Part shown: piece after piece, positions 6,015 to 12,731 of the stretch
Layout: each line of letters begins with the position of its first letter
Numbering within the stretch: the stretch's first letter is position 1
Assembly: GCA_041169145.1 (NCBI GenBank)
Contig: JBEEJO010000011.1
Span: 1 to 17,524 of the forward strand
Length of the DNA stretch: 17,524 bases
Direction: 5' to 3'
Source of the DNA: DATJQA01 sp041169145
GTDB taxonomy: Bacteria > Patescibacteriota > Minisyncoccia > UBA6257 > 2-01-FULL-56-20
Notes under the pieces: generated by a model
The model's input: the letters and a program-made list of their open reading frames with translations, nothing else
Told to the model about the DNA's origin: nothing
The model's database searches: none
Translations under genes and position numbers: made by a program

Positions 6015-7059
6015 ATGAAAGAGCTCACGAATCTCGAGGAACTCGCGACGGAAGCCCGGCGGTTGGCCGGGCGGCTTTGATGTAGAGCAAAAGGACATCC
6101 GTATCAAGGAGCTCACGGCGCAGATGTCCGACGCCGATTTTTGGGCTGACCGAACCGTTTCCGATCAAACCATCAAGGAACTCGGTGAGTTACAGGATCT
6201 GGTCGGTAAATTTCATGAGATAGAACAGAATCTTGTGTCGCTTGAGGCATCGTTCGATGAACCGGTGTTTTACGAGACACGGCGGCTTTTTCGCGCATTG
6301 GAACTTGTGACGCTCTTTACGGGCAGGTATGACCGGCAGTCAGCCGTGCTCTCCGTCTATCCCGGTGCGGGCGGGGACGATGCAACCGATTGGGCGAGAA
6401 TGCTCTTTGAAATGTATACGGGATATGCGAAGCGCCGCGAGTGGAAAACGACCGTTCTTGATGATAGTCCGAACCGCCGGACGATGGAGCTCCGCGGCGA
6501 TCATGCGTATGGGTGGCTGAAACGCGAAGCCGGCGTGCACCGTCTTGTGCGCATCTCACCGTTCTCTGCGCAGAAGCTTCGGCATACCTCGTTTGCGCTT
6601 GTTGAGGTCATTCCCGATCTTCCTGCGCAGGACGCATCACAGCTGGAGATTCCCGACCGTGATCTTAAAGTGGAATTTTCCCGCGCAGGCGGTCCCGGCG
6701 GCCAGAATGTGAACAAGGTGGAAACCGCCGTGCGCATCGTTCATGTGCCGACCGGTCTCGTGTCTTCTTCGCGGGCGGAACGTTCGCAAGCGCAGAACCG
6801 AGAACGCGCACTCACGCTTCTCAAGGCAAAACTGTTGCATCTCATGGAAGAACATCACACGAAAGAGTTCGAAACGCTTCGGACCAAAGTAAAGCCCGAA
6901 TGGGGAAATCAGATCCGTTCGTACGTGTTGAACCCCTATCAGCTGGTCAAGGACCACCGTACGGAGACCGAGACATCGCGGGTTGAAGATGTGCTTGCCG
7001 GCGATTTGGACATCTTCATAGAAAGTGAGGTAGAATTAGACCAAGAATCTAGGAAGTAG
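6015..7059 (+). CDS. prfB: peptide chain release factor 2, expressed through a +1 programmed frameshift
   Basis: RF2 recognises UAA and UGA in the ribosomal A site and triggers peptide release. The full product of 347 residues joins a 21-codon first frame (ATG 6015 to CTT 6075-6077, then TGA 6078-6080) to a second frame read from GAT 6079 to the TAG at 7057-7059. T6078 is skipped. The conserved N-terminal helix is continuous only across this shift. The anticodon-mimic tripeptide SPF is at residues 181-183 and the catalytic GGQ at 228-230, inside GGPGGQNVNK. Escherichia coli RF2 is 365 residues, so this one is slightly short at the N-terminus. The ATG at 6124 is only an internal methionine of the second frame. 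Efficient termination at TGA keeps RF2 low when RF2 is plentiful. The start codon lies 7 nt after tRNA-Thr, with no room for an SD. Confidence 0.95.
6054..6080 (+). promoter_or_regulatory. prfB frameshift site with adjacent hairpin
   Basis: The shift site is CTT-TGA (6075-6080), the same codon and stop as in Escherichia coli. A GGG at 6069-6071 lies 3 nt upstream, the spacing of the usual SD-like stimulator, but the usual AGGGGG is reduced. Directly upstream a perfect 7-bp G-C-only stem (6054-6060 with 6066-6072) closes a GGTTG loop and includes that GGG. Stem and SD-like pairing are mutually exclusive. Confidence 0.8.
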
Positions 7060-7129
7060 CATATAGGGATCGGGATTCGTCGGTGCGAATAACCCCGGCT
7101 TCTATAAACTGGTTCCTGCATCCTTGTGT

Positions 7130-7813
7130 ATGATCGCATTCCAGTCCGTTTACAAGATCTATAACAGCCACGCGACGGCGCTTGATAATGTCGATTTTCG
7201 CGTGAGCCCGGGCGAATTCATTTCGCTTGTCGGGCGTTCGGGCGCAGGGAAATCGACGGTCATCAAACTCTTGATCGGCGAGGAGAAACCGACCCGAGGC
7301 CGTATTTTTTTCGGCCAGTACGAGGTGAACAAGCTCAAAGATAATGAGCTGCCGACATTCCGGCGGCACATCGGCATCGTGTTCCAGGATTTTCGGCTTC
7401 TTGCCGCAAAGAACGCCTATGAGAACGTCGCTTTCGCGCTCGAGGTCGGAGGCCGGCCCCAGCGCGAGATTTCCGATCTTGTCCCTCAAGTTCTCGATAT
7501 GGTGGGTCTTGGAGACAAGATGAAGAACTTTCCGCACGAACTTTCGGGAGGCGAAAAACAGCGCGTGGCGATCGCCCGCGCCATGGTCCATCGGCCTGAA
7601 GTCATCATCGCCGATGAGCCGACCGGTAATCTTGATCCGTTCCACGCGGCGGAGATCATCGATCTTTTGAAGAAGATCCACCAGCTCGGCACGACGGTCA
7701 TTTTGGCGACGCACGACAAGGATATTATCAATTCCATCGGGAAACGCGTCGTCACGCTCGATCGCGGCAGGGTCATCCGCGACGAGGAGAACGGAAAGTA
7801 CATATTGGTATAA
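7130..7813 (+). CDS. ftsE: cell division ATP-binding protein FtsE
   Basis: A 227-residue ABC ATPase, the cytoplasmic half of the FtsEX complex that controls cell-wall hydrolases at the division site. Walker A is GRSGAGKST (residues 35-43). The Q-loop region is GIVFQDFRLL, a feature typical of FtsE. The signature is LSGGE (138-142), Walker B is VIIADEPTGNLD (about 158-169), and the switch His is in ATHDK. Length and motifs match normal FtsE. ATG 7130 is preferred; the TTG two codons earlier only lengthens the frame. No SD is visible; a TATAAA at 7103-7108 could be a -10 with a leader of about 15 nt, but there is no -35. ftsX starts 10 nt after the stop. Confidence 0.93.
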   Translation: MIAFQSVYKIYNSHATALDNVDFRVSPGEFISLVGRSGAGKSTVIKLLIGEEKPTRGRIFFGQYEVNKLKDNELPTFRRHIGIVFQDFRLLAAKNAYENVAFALEVGGRPQREISDLVPQVLDMVGLGDKMKNFPHELSGGEKQRVAIARAMVHRPEVIIADEPTGNLDPFHAAEIIDLLKKIHQLGTTVILATHDKDIINSIGKRVVTLDRGRVIRDEENGKYILV

Positions 7814-7814
7814 T
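7806..7814 (+). promoter_or_regulatory. possible internal extended -10 promoter for ftsX
   Basis: TGG followed by a perfect TATAAT (7809-7814), overlapping the ftsE stop codon. No -35 is recognisable. Transcription would start about 3-5 nt before the ftsX ATG, giving an almost leaderless mRNA. It could be chance; it is listed because the same arrangement occurs before two other genes in the window. Confidence 0.35.
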
Positions 7815-7823
7815 ACTCAAGCC

Positions 7824-8732
7824 ATGTTCACGGTCTTCTCGCGCATTTTAAACTACGGATTCGTCAATTTCTGGCGGAATGGCTGGCCGTCCGCGGCGAC
7901 CGTCGCCATCATGGTGCTTGCGCTCCTCGTGTTCTTTTGGCTCATCGTGTTCAACGTCACGACCGAACAGGCGGTCATGTCCATTCAGGACAAGATAGAC
8001 ATCAGCGTGTATTTCAAAACGGATACGCCGGAGGATGAGATATTGAACATCAAGCAATCCATCGAGACGCTTTCGGAAGTGAAGTCCGTGGAATATATCT
8101 CGAGCGACCGGGCGCTTCAAAGGTTCCGCGAGGACCATGCGGACGACCAGATCATTACGCAGGCCGTGAACGAGCTGCAGGGAAACCCGCTTGTTGCGTC
8201 ACTGAACATCAAGGCAAAAGATCCGAGCCAGTATGTCGCCATTGCCGAGTATCTTTCCGCTCCAAGCCTGACGCGCTGGATCGATGATCTGAGCTATGCG
8301 AAGAATCAGGATGTTATCAATCGGCTGGTGACCATCATTAACACGGTGAATCGCGGCGGTTTCGTAATGACGCTTGTACTTGCGTTCATTGCGGGGCTCG
8401 TGGTCTTCAACACTATCCGGCTTGCGATCTACTCGAGCCGCGATGAGATCGGCGTTATGCGCGCGGTCGGAGCGTCGAATGCTCTCGTCCGCGGGCCCTT
8501 TATGGTCGAGGGAATCATTGCCGGCTTGCTCGCCGCTGTCGTGAGCTTGCTTGTTGCCATTCCGACGGCATATGTGGTCGCGCCGTACGTGAACGCGCTC
8601 ATTCCCGGATTCAACGTGTTCCAATATTCCTATACCCACCTTGGCGAGCTCCTACTCTACCAACTGCTCTTCGGCATCGGCATCGGCGCGTTCTCAAGCT
8701 TCGTTGCCGTTCGACGATATCTCAGGAACTGA
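7824..8732 (+). CDS. ftsX: cell division permease-like protein FtsX
   Basis: A 302-residue membrane partner of FtsE. Topology fits the family: a first helix (about residues 20-45); a large extracytoplasmic domain (about 46-175), which is the part that contacts wall hydrolases or their activators; then three helices (about 178-200, 228-255 and 275-298) carrying the FtsX permease core. That core contains the segment SSRDEIGVMRAVGAS, the conserved cytoplasmic coupling region. FtsX does not transport a known substrate; it passes ATPase-driven movement to the outside. The gene is coupled to ftsE by a 10-nt gap and followed by a bidirectional terminator. No SD is seen before ATG 7824. Confidence 0.93.
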   Translation: MFTVFSRILNYGFVNFWRNGWPSAATVAIMVLALLVFFWLIVFNVTTEQAVMSIQDKIDISVYFKTDTPEDEILNIKQSIETLSEVKSVEYISSDRALQRFREDHADDQIITQAVNELQGNPLVASLNIKAKDPSQYVAIAEYLSAPSLTRWIDDLSYAKNQDVINRLVTIINTVNRGGFVMTLVLAFIAGLVVFNTIRLAIYSSRDEIGVMRAVGASNALVRGPFMVEGIIAGLLAAVVSLLVAIPTAYVVAPYVNALIPGFNVFQYSYTHLGELLLYQLLFGIGIGAFSSFVAVRRYLRN

Positions 8733-8761
8733 CGGGGGCACACGAATACGGCGCGGGCAGT

Positions 8762-8795
8762 AAAAAAATAGCCGGAAAGAGGCTTATTTTTTTTT
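8762..8795. terminator. bidirectional intrinsic terminator between ftsX and the convergent GH130 gene
   Basis: A hairpin with core AGCC/GGCT (8770-8773 with 8781-8784), a 7-nt loop, and an A-run paired with a T-run on its outer part, with T8785 bulged. A run of T follows on the plus strand (8787-8795), and the A-run at 8762-8768 gives a U-run for transcripts from the minus strand. It lies 29 nt after ftsX and 18 nt after the minus-strand stop, serving both convergent genes. Confidence 0.75.
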
Positions 8796-8812
8796 CGTAC
8801 CGCTTCAACGAT

Positions 8813-10753
8813 CTATAGCTTTCGCAAAGAGGCAACGAGTTCCGCAAGGTCTGCGGTCGCGACACCGACAACCGAATCCGCGCCGCCATAGTACACGAAC
8901 AGTGTTCCGTTCACGACCGCCGCTCCGCAGGGGAACACGACGTTCGGTATCTGGCCCTCGCGTTCGTATTTCATTTCGGGGGTAATGAGCGGCGTGTCGC
9001 TCCGTGCGATGACGTCGGCGGGATTGTCCTTTGCGAGCAGTGCGGCGCCGAGCTTATAGATATTCCCCGGGTGCGATACGCCGTGGTAGAGCAAGAGCCA
9101 TCCATCCGGCGTTTCCAGGGGCGGCGCGGCGATACCGACTTTCACGTTATCCCATTTGTCATCGCGCGGGCCGAAGAGCGTCATGCCTTCAAGCCAGCGG
9201 CCGGGCGGAAGGATCGGTTCCGGAGTCGCGTCAATGCAGACGTTCCTGCCGAGGCGGTGCAGGATGACGTAATGGTCGCCGATCTTTTTGGGGAGCACGC
9301 AGGCGTCCTTATCGTCATAGTTCGGCGGCGAGATCGCGCGCGGCGTTTCCCACGCGTCCCACCGTTTGGCGAGAAAATCGCTTACCGCAATGGACGAACA
9401 GGCGACGCGCGGCGGTTCTGCGCCGTTATAGGCCGTGTAGTACAGATAGATGCGATCGCCGATCTTCGTCAGTCGGGGATCTTCGCATCCGGAGTTGCCG
9501 TTCTGGATGCGTTTTTCTTCGAATGGTCCTCGGGGGACGTAGATCGGAGCGTTCGGCCGTTCGTCGATATGGAATCCGTCGCGCGACGAGGCATAGCCGA
9601 AAACGGACGTGTTATCTTCCGACATGGCGCGATAGAGGATATGCATCCGTCCATCTTCGTACAGCACGCCGGGATTGAACGTCGCTTTTGCTTCCCAGGC
9701 GAGTTCCGCGCGGGGTTCGATTATCGGGTTGCCCGTAAAACGGATAAGCTCATTTTTTTCGGAAAGCCTGTGTATGCTGGTCGGCGGTTCCGGACGGAGC
9801 TCCGCGAGAAGCTGCGCAAGCTCCATTCCTGCGATGGCGCCGGTCGTATCCGCCGCGCCATAGTAGAGAAGCGCTTTCTTGCTCTGTACGATGAGCGCGC
9901 CGGAAGGAAAAACGATATTCGGAACAAGTCCGTGCAGTTCGTACTCTTTTTCGGGAACGATCAGCGGCTCCTTCGTTTTCCCGATGACTTGTCGGGGATC
10001 GTCCGCGTTGAGCAGTGCGGCGTGGACGCCGAACACCTTGTCCCACCCCGAGCGGTAGTTCGCGATGTACGAATAAAAGAACAGCCATCCGTCGGGCGTT
10101 CTTTGAGGCGGGGCACCCGCCTCAACCTGGTCCTGTGTCCTTTTGAGCAGGGGGACTACATGGCGATCCAGATCCGCATACCAGTGATCCCAGTAATCCG
10201 GCGACCATAGATCCTCTTCCCGATCGAAAAGGGCAAGCGCGATCTTCGCTGGTGGTCTGTCGGTGTTTACGGTGAGGAGCGCGGCCATCTTGCCATTCAC
10301 GCGTTCGGAGAACAACATCATCGCCTTGGAGTTGAACGGCGTCACCGGGTGTTTTTCAAAGGTCACAAAGTCCTTCGTGACCGCAAGGCCTATCTTGATA
10401 CCATCTGCCGAGAAGGGGAATGTGGAGAGCGCCGTGTAGAAAATATAATATTTCCCTTCAAAGAACGTGATGCGGGGATCCTCGCATCCGAACGCCTCCC
10501 AGTCGTGTTCCGGAACGATGAGCTGCCGATGTTCTCCGAACCGGAGCGGATCATCTCCTGCGGCATAACCGATCGTAGACAGCGAAAAGTGCACACCGCG
10601 ATGTTCAAGCGGTTCCGAGAACGCCCGATAGACGAGGTGATATTGCGTGCCGTTCGTTGCGACGCACGGATTGAATGCTCCCGCCGCTTCCCACGGATGC
10701 GCCGGGTTCGGCGAAAGTACTGGATTTTCGGGAAAACGCTTGAAAGTTTCCAT
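8813..10753 (-). CDS. double-module GH130-family protein (beta-mannoside phosphorylase/glycosidase-like)
   Basis: A 646-residue protein made of two complete five-bladed-propeller modules of glycoside hydrolase family 130, at about residues 1-325 and 335-646. Each has the family landmarks in order: NP(V/I) near the start, a WEA...FNP segment, YRA, the GCEDPR motif that holds the conserved acidic residue (Asp92 and Asp425), then YYTA, a TPDGWL segment and a final YYGGAD-like or YYGAAD segment. Characterised GH130 enzymes cleave beta-mannosides by phosphorolysis or hydrolysis; I cannot tell which applies here. A single module is the usual family length, so the duplication is unusual. There is no signal peptide. 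ATG 10753 is supported by the 5-nt gap after the upstream stop and by AGGA 10 nt upstream, inside the end of that gene. It is cotranscribed with the other GH130 gene. Confidence 0.85.
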   Translation of the reverse strand: METFKRFPENPVLSPNPAHPWEAAGAFNPCVATNGTQYHLVYRAFSEPLEHRGVHFSLSTIGYAAGDDPLRFGEHRQLIVPEHDWEAFGCEDPRITFFEGKYYIFYTALSTFPFSADGIKIGLAVTKDFVTFEKHPVTPFNSKAMMLFSERVNGKMAALLTVNTDRPPAKIALALFDREEDLWSPDYWDHWYADLDRHVVPLLKRTQDQVEAGAPPQRTPDGWLFFYSYIANYRSGWDKVFGVHAALLNADDPRQVIGKTKEPLIVPEKEYELHGLVPNIVFPSGALIVQSKKALLYYGAADTTGAIAGMELAQLLAELRPEPPTSIHRLSEKNELIRFTGNPIIEPRAELAWEAKATFNPGVLYEDGRMHILYRAMSEDNTSVFGYASSRDGFHIDERPNAPIYVPRGPFEEKRIQNGNSGCEDPRLTKIGDRIYLYYTAYNGAEPPRVACSSIAVSDFLAKRWDAWETPRAISPPNYDDKDACVLPKKIGDHYVILHRLGRNVCIDATPEPILPPGRWLEGMTLFGPRDDKWDNVKVGIAAPPLETPDGWLLLYHGVSHPGNIYKLGAALLAKDNPADVIARSDTPLITPEMKYEREGQIPNVVFPCGAAVVNGTLFVYYGGADSVVGVATADLAELVASLRKL

Positions 10754-10758
10754 CCCTG

Positions 10759-12345
10759 CTATTTCCTCATGTGTGCGATGAATTCGTCGAGCGGATAGCT
10801 CGCAACACAGGTAACCGTATCGGCTCCGCCATAGTAGACATAGAGCATGTTCTTGAGGATAACAGCGCCGCATGCGTAGACGACCCCTGATTTGTAACCG
10901 CTGTTCTCATAGACTTCGTCGGGTTCCAGAACGGGTCCGGGAGAGCGCGAAATAACTTTCGTCGGGTCGTCTTTATCCAACAAAAGCGCCCCGACCTTAT
11001 ACCGGTTCGGATCGCGCGAATCCATCGCGTGATAGAGAACAAGCCATCCGTCGGGCGTTTCTATGGGCGGGGCGCCGACGCCGCGTGGCATGTTGTCCCA
11101 CCGGCTGGGCTCGCCTTTCCCCGTATACGTGCTTTTGATATGGGTTTTGTCGTCGAAATCCAAATGATCAAAATAATCAATGAGCACTTTCGGGGATATG
11201 CTATGGAGCACCGCATACTTGCCGTTGAACTTTTTGGGGAATACAACCCAGTTCTTATGCTGTTCGCCGGGCGGCGAGATGAGCGCGGGTTTCTGCCAGT
11301 TCCAGCGGTGCGCCAAGAAATCCTCGGTGCTGATGGAGGTCAGGGCGACGCCAGGAGGATGCCGCCCGTCGAATGCGGTATAGGTCATGTAGACTCGGCC
11401 ATCAACTTCGGCGAGCCGTGGGTCCTCGCATCCGCCGAATCCGCCGCCGGAGAACGAGGGATAGCGTTCCGCGCCCGGGTCGCCAGTCGGTAGGTCAAAG
11501 GACGACGTCGGCACATATACCGGATGCGTCAGGCGTTCGTCGATATTCACGCCGTCGCGCGATGAGGCATAGCCGGTCGTGGAGATGCCATCTTGGCCGA
11601 CCGCCCGGTAGAGGATATGGACTTTGTCCTTCAGTTTGATAGCTGCTGGGTTGAATGTCGCGACCGATTCCCATTCGTGGTGGGGCTGTGGCGTAATGAT
11701 GGGATTTCTTGCGTGGCGTTTCAGAACGGGTTCACGGCGCACGCGGGGGAGCGGGATCGTTTTCTGCGTACCGAAGATGTGCGAGAACGGAATGGCAACG
11801 CGCATTTCGCCGCCCTGCGCGGTTTTGAGAATAAGCGTCAGGCTGTCCGAGCGATATTCAACGCCGATCGGTTCCACATCGTCATCGGTGCTCCAGAATG
11901 CCCGATCCGATCGGCGCAGCAATTTTGCGGGATTGTGCTTGTCGAAGACCGCCGCGCCGAACGCAAGCGGTTTGGATACGTAGTAGATAACCAGGATGCC
12001 GTTGTCGATCGTTGCCGGCGGCTGCAATGCCGTCAGCGGGCCATCGTCAAAGTACGGGCCGCGCGGTTCAAGTACATGGTCGTCATGTGTGCGCCATATC
12101 TTACCGTTCAATGATGTCGTGAGGCGGATAACATCCGTCCCCGTATAGCGGACGTAAAAATCCCCGACGCGAAGGCTATGAGATGCGGGAGACCGTGACC
12201 GAATTCGTTTCGCGCCCGTCCTTCTGCGCTTCGTGGGTTTCCGCGTCGGTTTCCTCGCTGGTCGTTTTTTCAGCGCAGAACGTCCCACTCGTGCGTTCTT
12301 TTTGCGCGAGATCCGTTTCGTTCTTTTGTGAATGGCCCTGACCAT
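10759..12345 (-). CDS. GH130-family protein with Lys/Arg-rich N-terminus and degenerate extra module
   Basis: A 528-residue protein. Residues about 4-52 are extremely rich in Lys and Arg (KKRPARKPTRKPTKRRR-like) and probably disordered. Residues about 55-205 resemble part of a GH130 propeller: a segment DNGILVIYY, then GAAVFDKHNPAKLLRRS, which matches GALLLDKDDPTKVISRS in the main module, but there is no EDPR motif. Residues about 210-528 form a complete GH130 module with NPIITP, FNPAAI, YRA, GGCEDPR (Asp308), YTAFDG, TPDGWLVLYH and YYGGADT. The activity is probably on a beta-linked mannoside or related sugar, by family; the reaction type is unknown. ATG 12345 begins the basic segment. A GTG at 12507 gives 54 more codons but lies only 5 nt from a -10 box. 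This is the promoter-proximal gene of the pair. Confidence 0.78.
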   Translation of the reverse strand: MVRAIHKRTKRISRKKNARVGRSALKKRPARKPTRKPTKRRRTGAKRIRSRSPASHSLRVGDFYVRYTGTDVIRLTTSLNGKIWRTHDDHVLEPRGPYFDDGPLTALQPPATIDNGILVIYYVSKPLAFGAAVFDKHNPAKLLRRSDRAFWSTDDDVEPIGVEYRSDSLTLILKTAQGGEMRVAIPFSHIFGTQKTIPLPRVRREPVLKRHARNPIITPQPHHEWESVATFNPAAIKLKDKVHILYRAVGQDGISTTGYASSRDGVNIDERLTHPVYVPTSSFDLPTGDPGAERYPSFSGGGFGGCEDPRLAEVDGRVYMTYTAFDGRHPPGVALTSISTEDFLAHRWNWQKPALISPPGEQHKNWVVFPKKFNGKYAVLHSISPKVLIDYFDHLDFDDKTHIKSTYTGKGEPSRWDNMPRGVGAPPIETPDGWLVLYHAMDSRDPNRYKVGALLLDKDDPTKVISRSPGPVLEPDEVYENSGYKSGVVYACGAVILKNMLYVYYGGADTVTCVASYPLDEFIAHMRK

Positions 12346-12511
12346 TACTGGGCTGATAGATGTGAAGGGTGCACAGAGATCTCCGATTGACCATCCGACT
12401 GCGCATGCGGTCGCTTCCTGAGAAAGCAACGCAAAAAGCCGGTACGCGTGTTGAGTTCCTCCGAACGGAAAGATGCGAGGTATCACCACGCGATAACCGC
12501 CGTGCACAGGT

Positions 12512-12540
12512 ATTATACGTCATTCATGCGTTTCATACAT
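12512..12540 (-). promoter_or_regulatory. candidate promoter for the GH130 operon
   Basis: On the minus strand a perfect TATAAT (12517 to 12512). The -35 position at 17-nt spacing reads ATGTAT (12540 to 12535), a poor match, as expected for an activated promoter. A perfect DnaA box lies directly upstream (12540-12548). The predicted start is near 12505, so the leader to ATG 12345 is about 160 nt. Confidence 0.5.
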
Positions 12541-12548
12541 GTGGATAA
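12540..12548 (-). promoter_or_regulatory. DnaA box (perfect TTATCCACA, minus strand)
   Basis: The plus strand reads TGTGGATAA, the exact reverse complement of the high-affinity DnaA box. It touches the -35 position of the minus-strand promoter and points into it. Confidence 0.65.
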
Positions 12549-12633
12549 GCCTTCCCGTTGCGGCACCTTTCGTGTTCGTTGGGAACGGTTCCTGTCGGTG
12601 AAGCGCGTTCTTGCCGTCATGCTCCGGGCATTC

Positions 12634-12642
12634 TTATCCACA
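12634..12642 (+). promoter_or_regulatory. DnaA box (perfect TTATCCACA, plus strand)
   Basis: The exact high-affinity DnaA box, immediately followed by the TTGACA -35 hexamer at 12643. Its centre is 94 bp from the centre of the minus-strand box, close to nine helical turns. Confidence 0.65.
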
Positions 12643-12671
12643 TTGACAAAATATAAAAAATATGCGATGAT
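12643..12671 (+). promoter_or_regulatory. promoter for the fused glycosyltransferase-flippase gene
   Basis: A perfect TTGACA (12643-12648), a 17-nt very AT-rich spacer, and GATGAT (12666-12671), preceded by TGC (12663-12665), which forms an extended -10. The predicted start is near 12678, leaving a leader of about 54 nt that contains an inverted repeat. Confidence 0.7.
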
Positions 12672-12682
12672 CGACAGGCTTT

Positions 12683-12717
12683 TATACCCCGATTTTAACC
12701 ATATATTACGGGGTATA
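12683..12717 (+). repeat. 9-bp inverted repeat in the leader of the fused glycosyltransferase gene
   Basis: TATACCCCG (12683-12691) pairs with CGGGGTATA (12709-12717) around a 17-nt AT-rich loop. It begins about 5 nt after the predicted transcription start and ends 14 nt before ATG 12732. It could be a protein-binding operator or an RNA hairpin near the ribosome landing site, where no SD is visible. No T run follows, so it is not an intrinsic terminator. Confidence 0.6.
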
Positions 12718-12731
12718 TCGGCATTTTGACC

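Larger units (their letters stand above)
12346..12731. other. 386-bp divergent intergenic regulatory region
   Basis: No gene is supported here. The region holds outward-facing promoters for the GH130 pair (minus) and the fused glycosyltransferase (plus), two perfect DnaA boxes in inverted orientation, an AT-rich stretch (12642-12663), and a 9-bp inverted repeat in the plus-strand leader. The part nearest the GH130 gene (12346-12500) is either a long 5' leader or coding sequence if the GTG at 12507 is used. Confidence 0.75.

Noticed and set aside
7072..7097. Hairpin between prfB and ftsE as a terminator
   Set aside because: An interrupted 8-bp stem with no T run; too weak to call.
9071..10210. 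Plus-strand ORF of 379 codons over the GH130 gene
   Set aside because: Antisense shadow; the minus strand carries two complete GH130 modules here.
12346..12507. GTG 12507 as start of the upstream GH130 gene
   Set aside because: It is only 5 nt from the -10 box, so it is doubtful that it is in the mRNA, and the added 54 residues match nothing I recognise. It is not excluded, since leaderless starts seem common here.
12346..12731. Definite call of a replication origin
   Set aside because: Two DnaA boxes and an AT-rich stretch are suggestive, but there are few boxes, no dnaA or dnaN nearby, and both boxes fit promoter control well.
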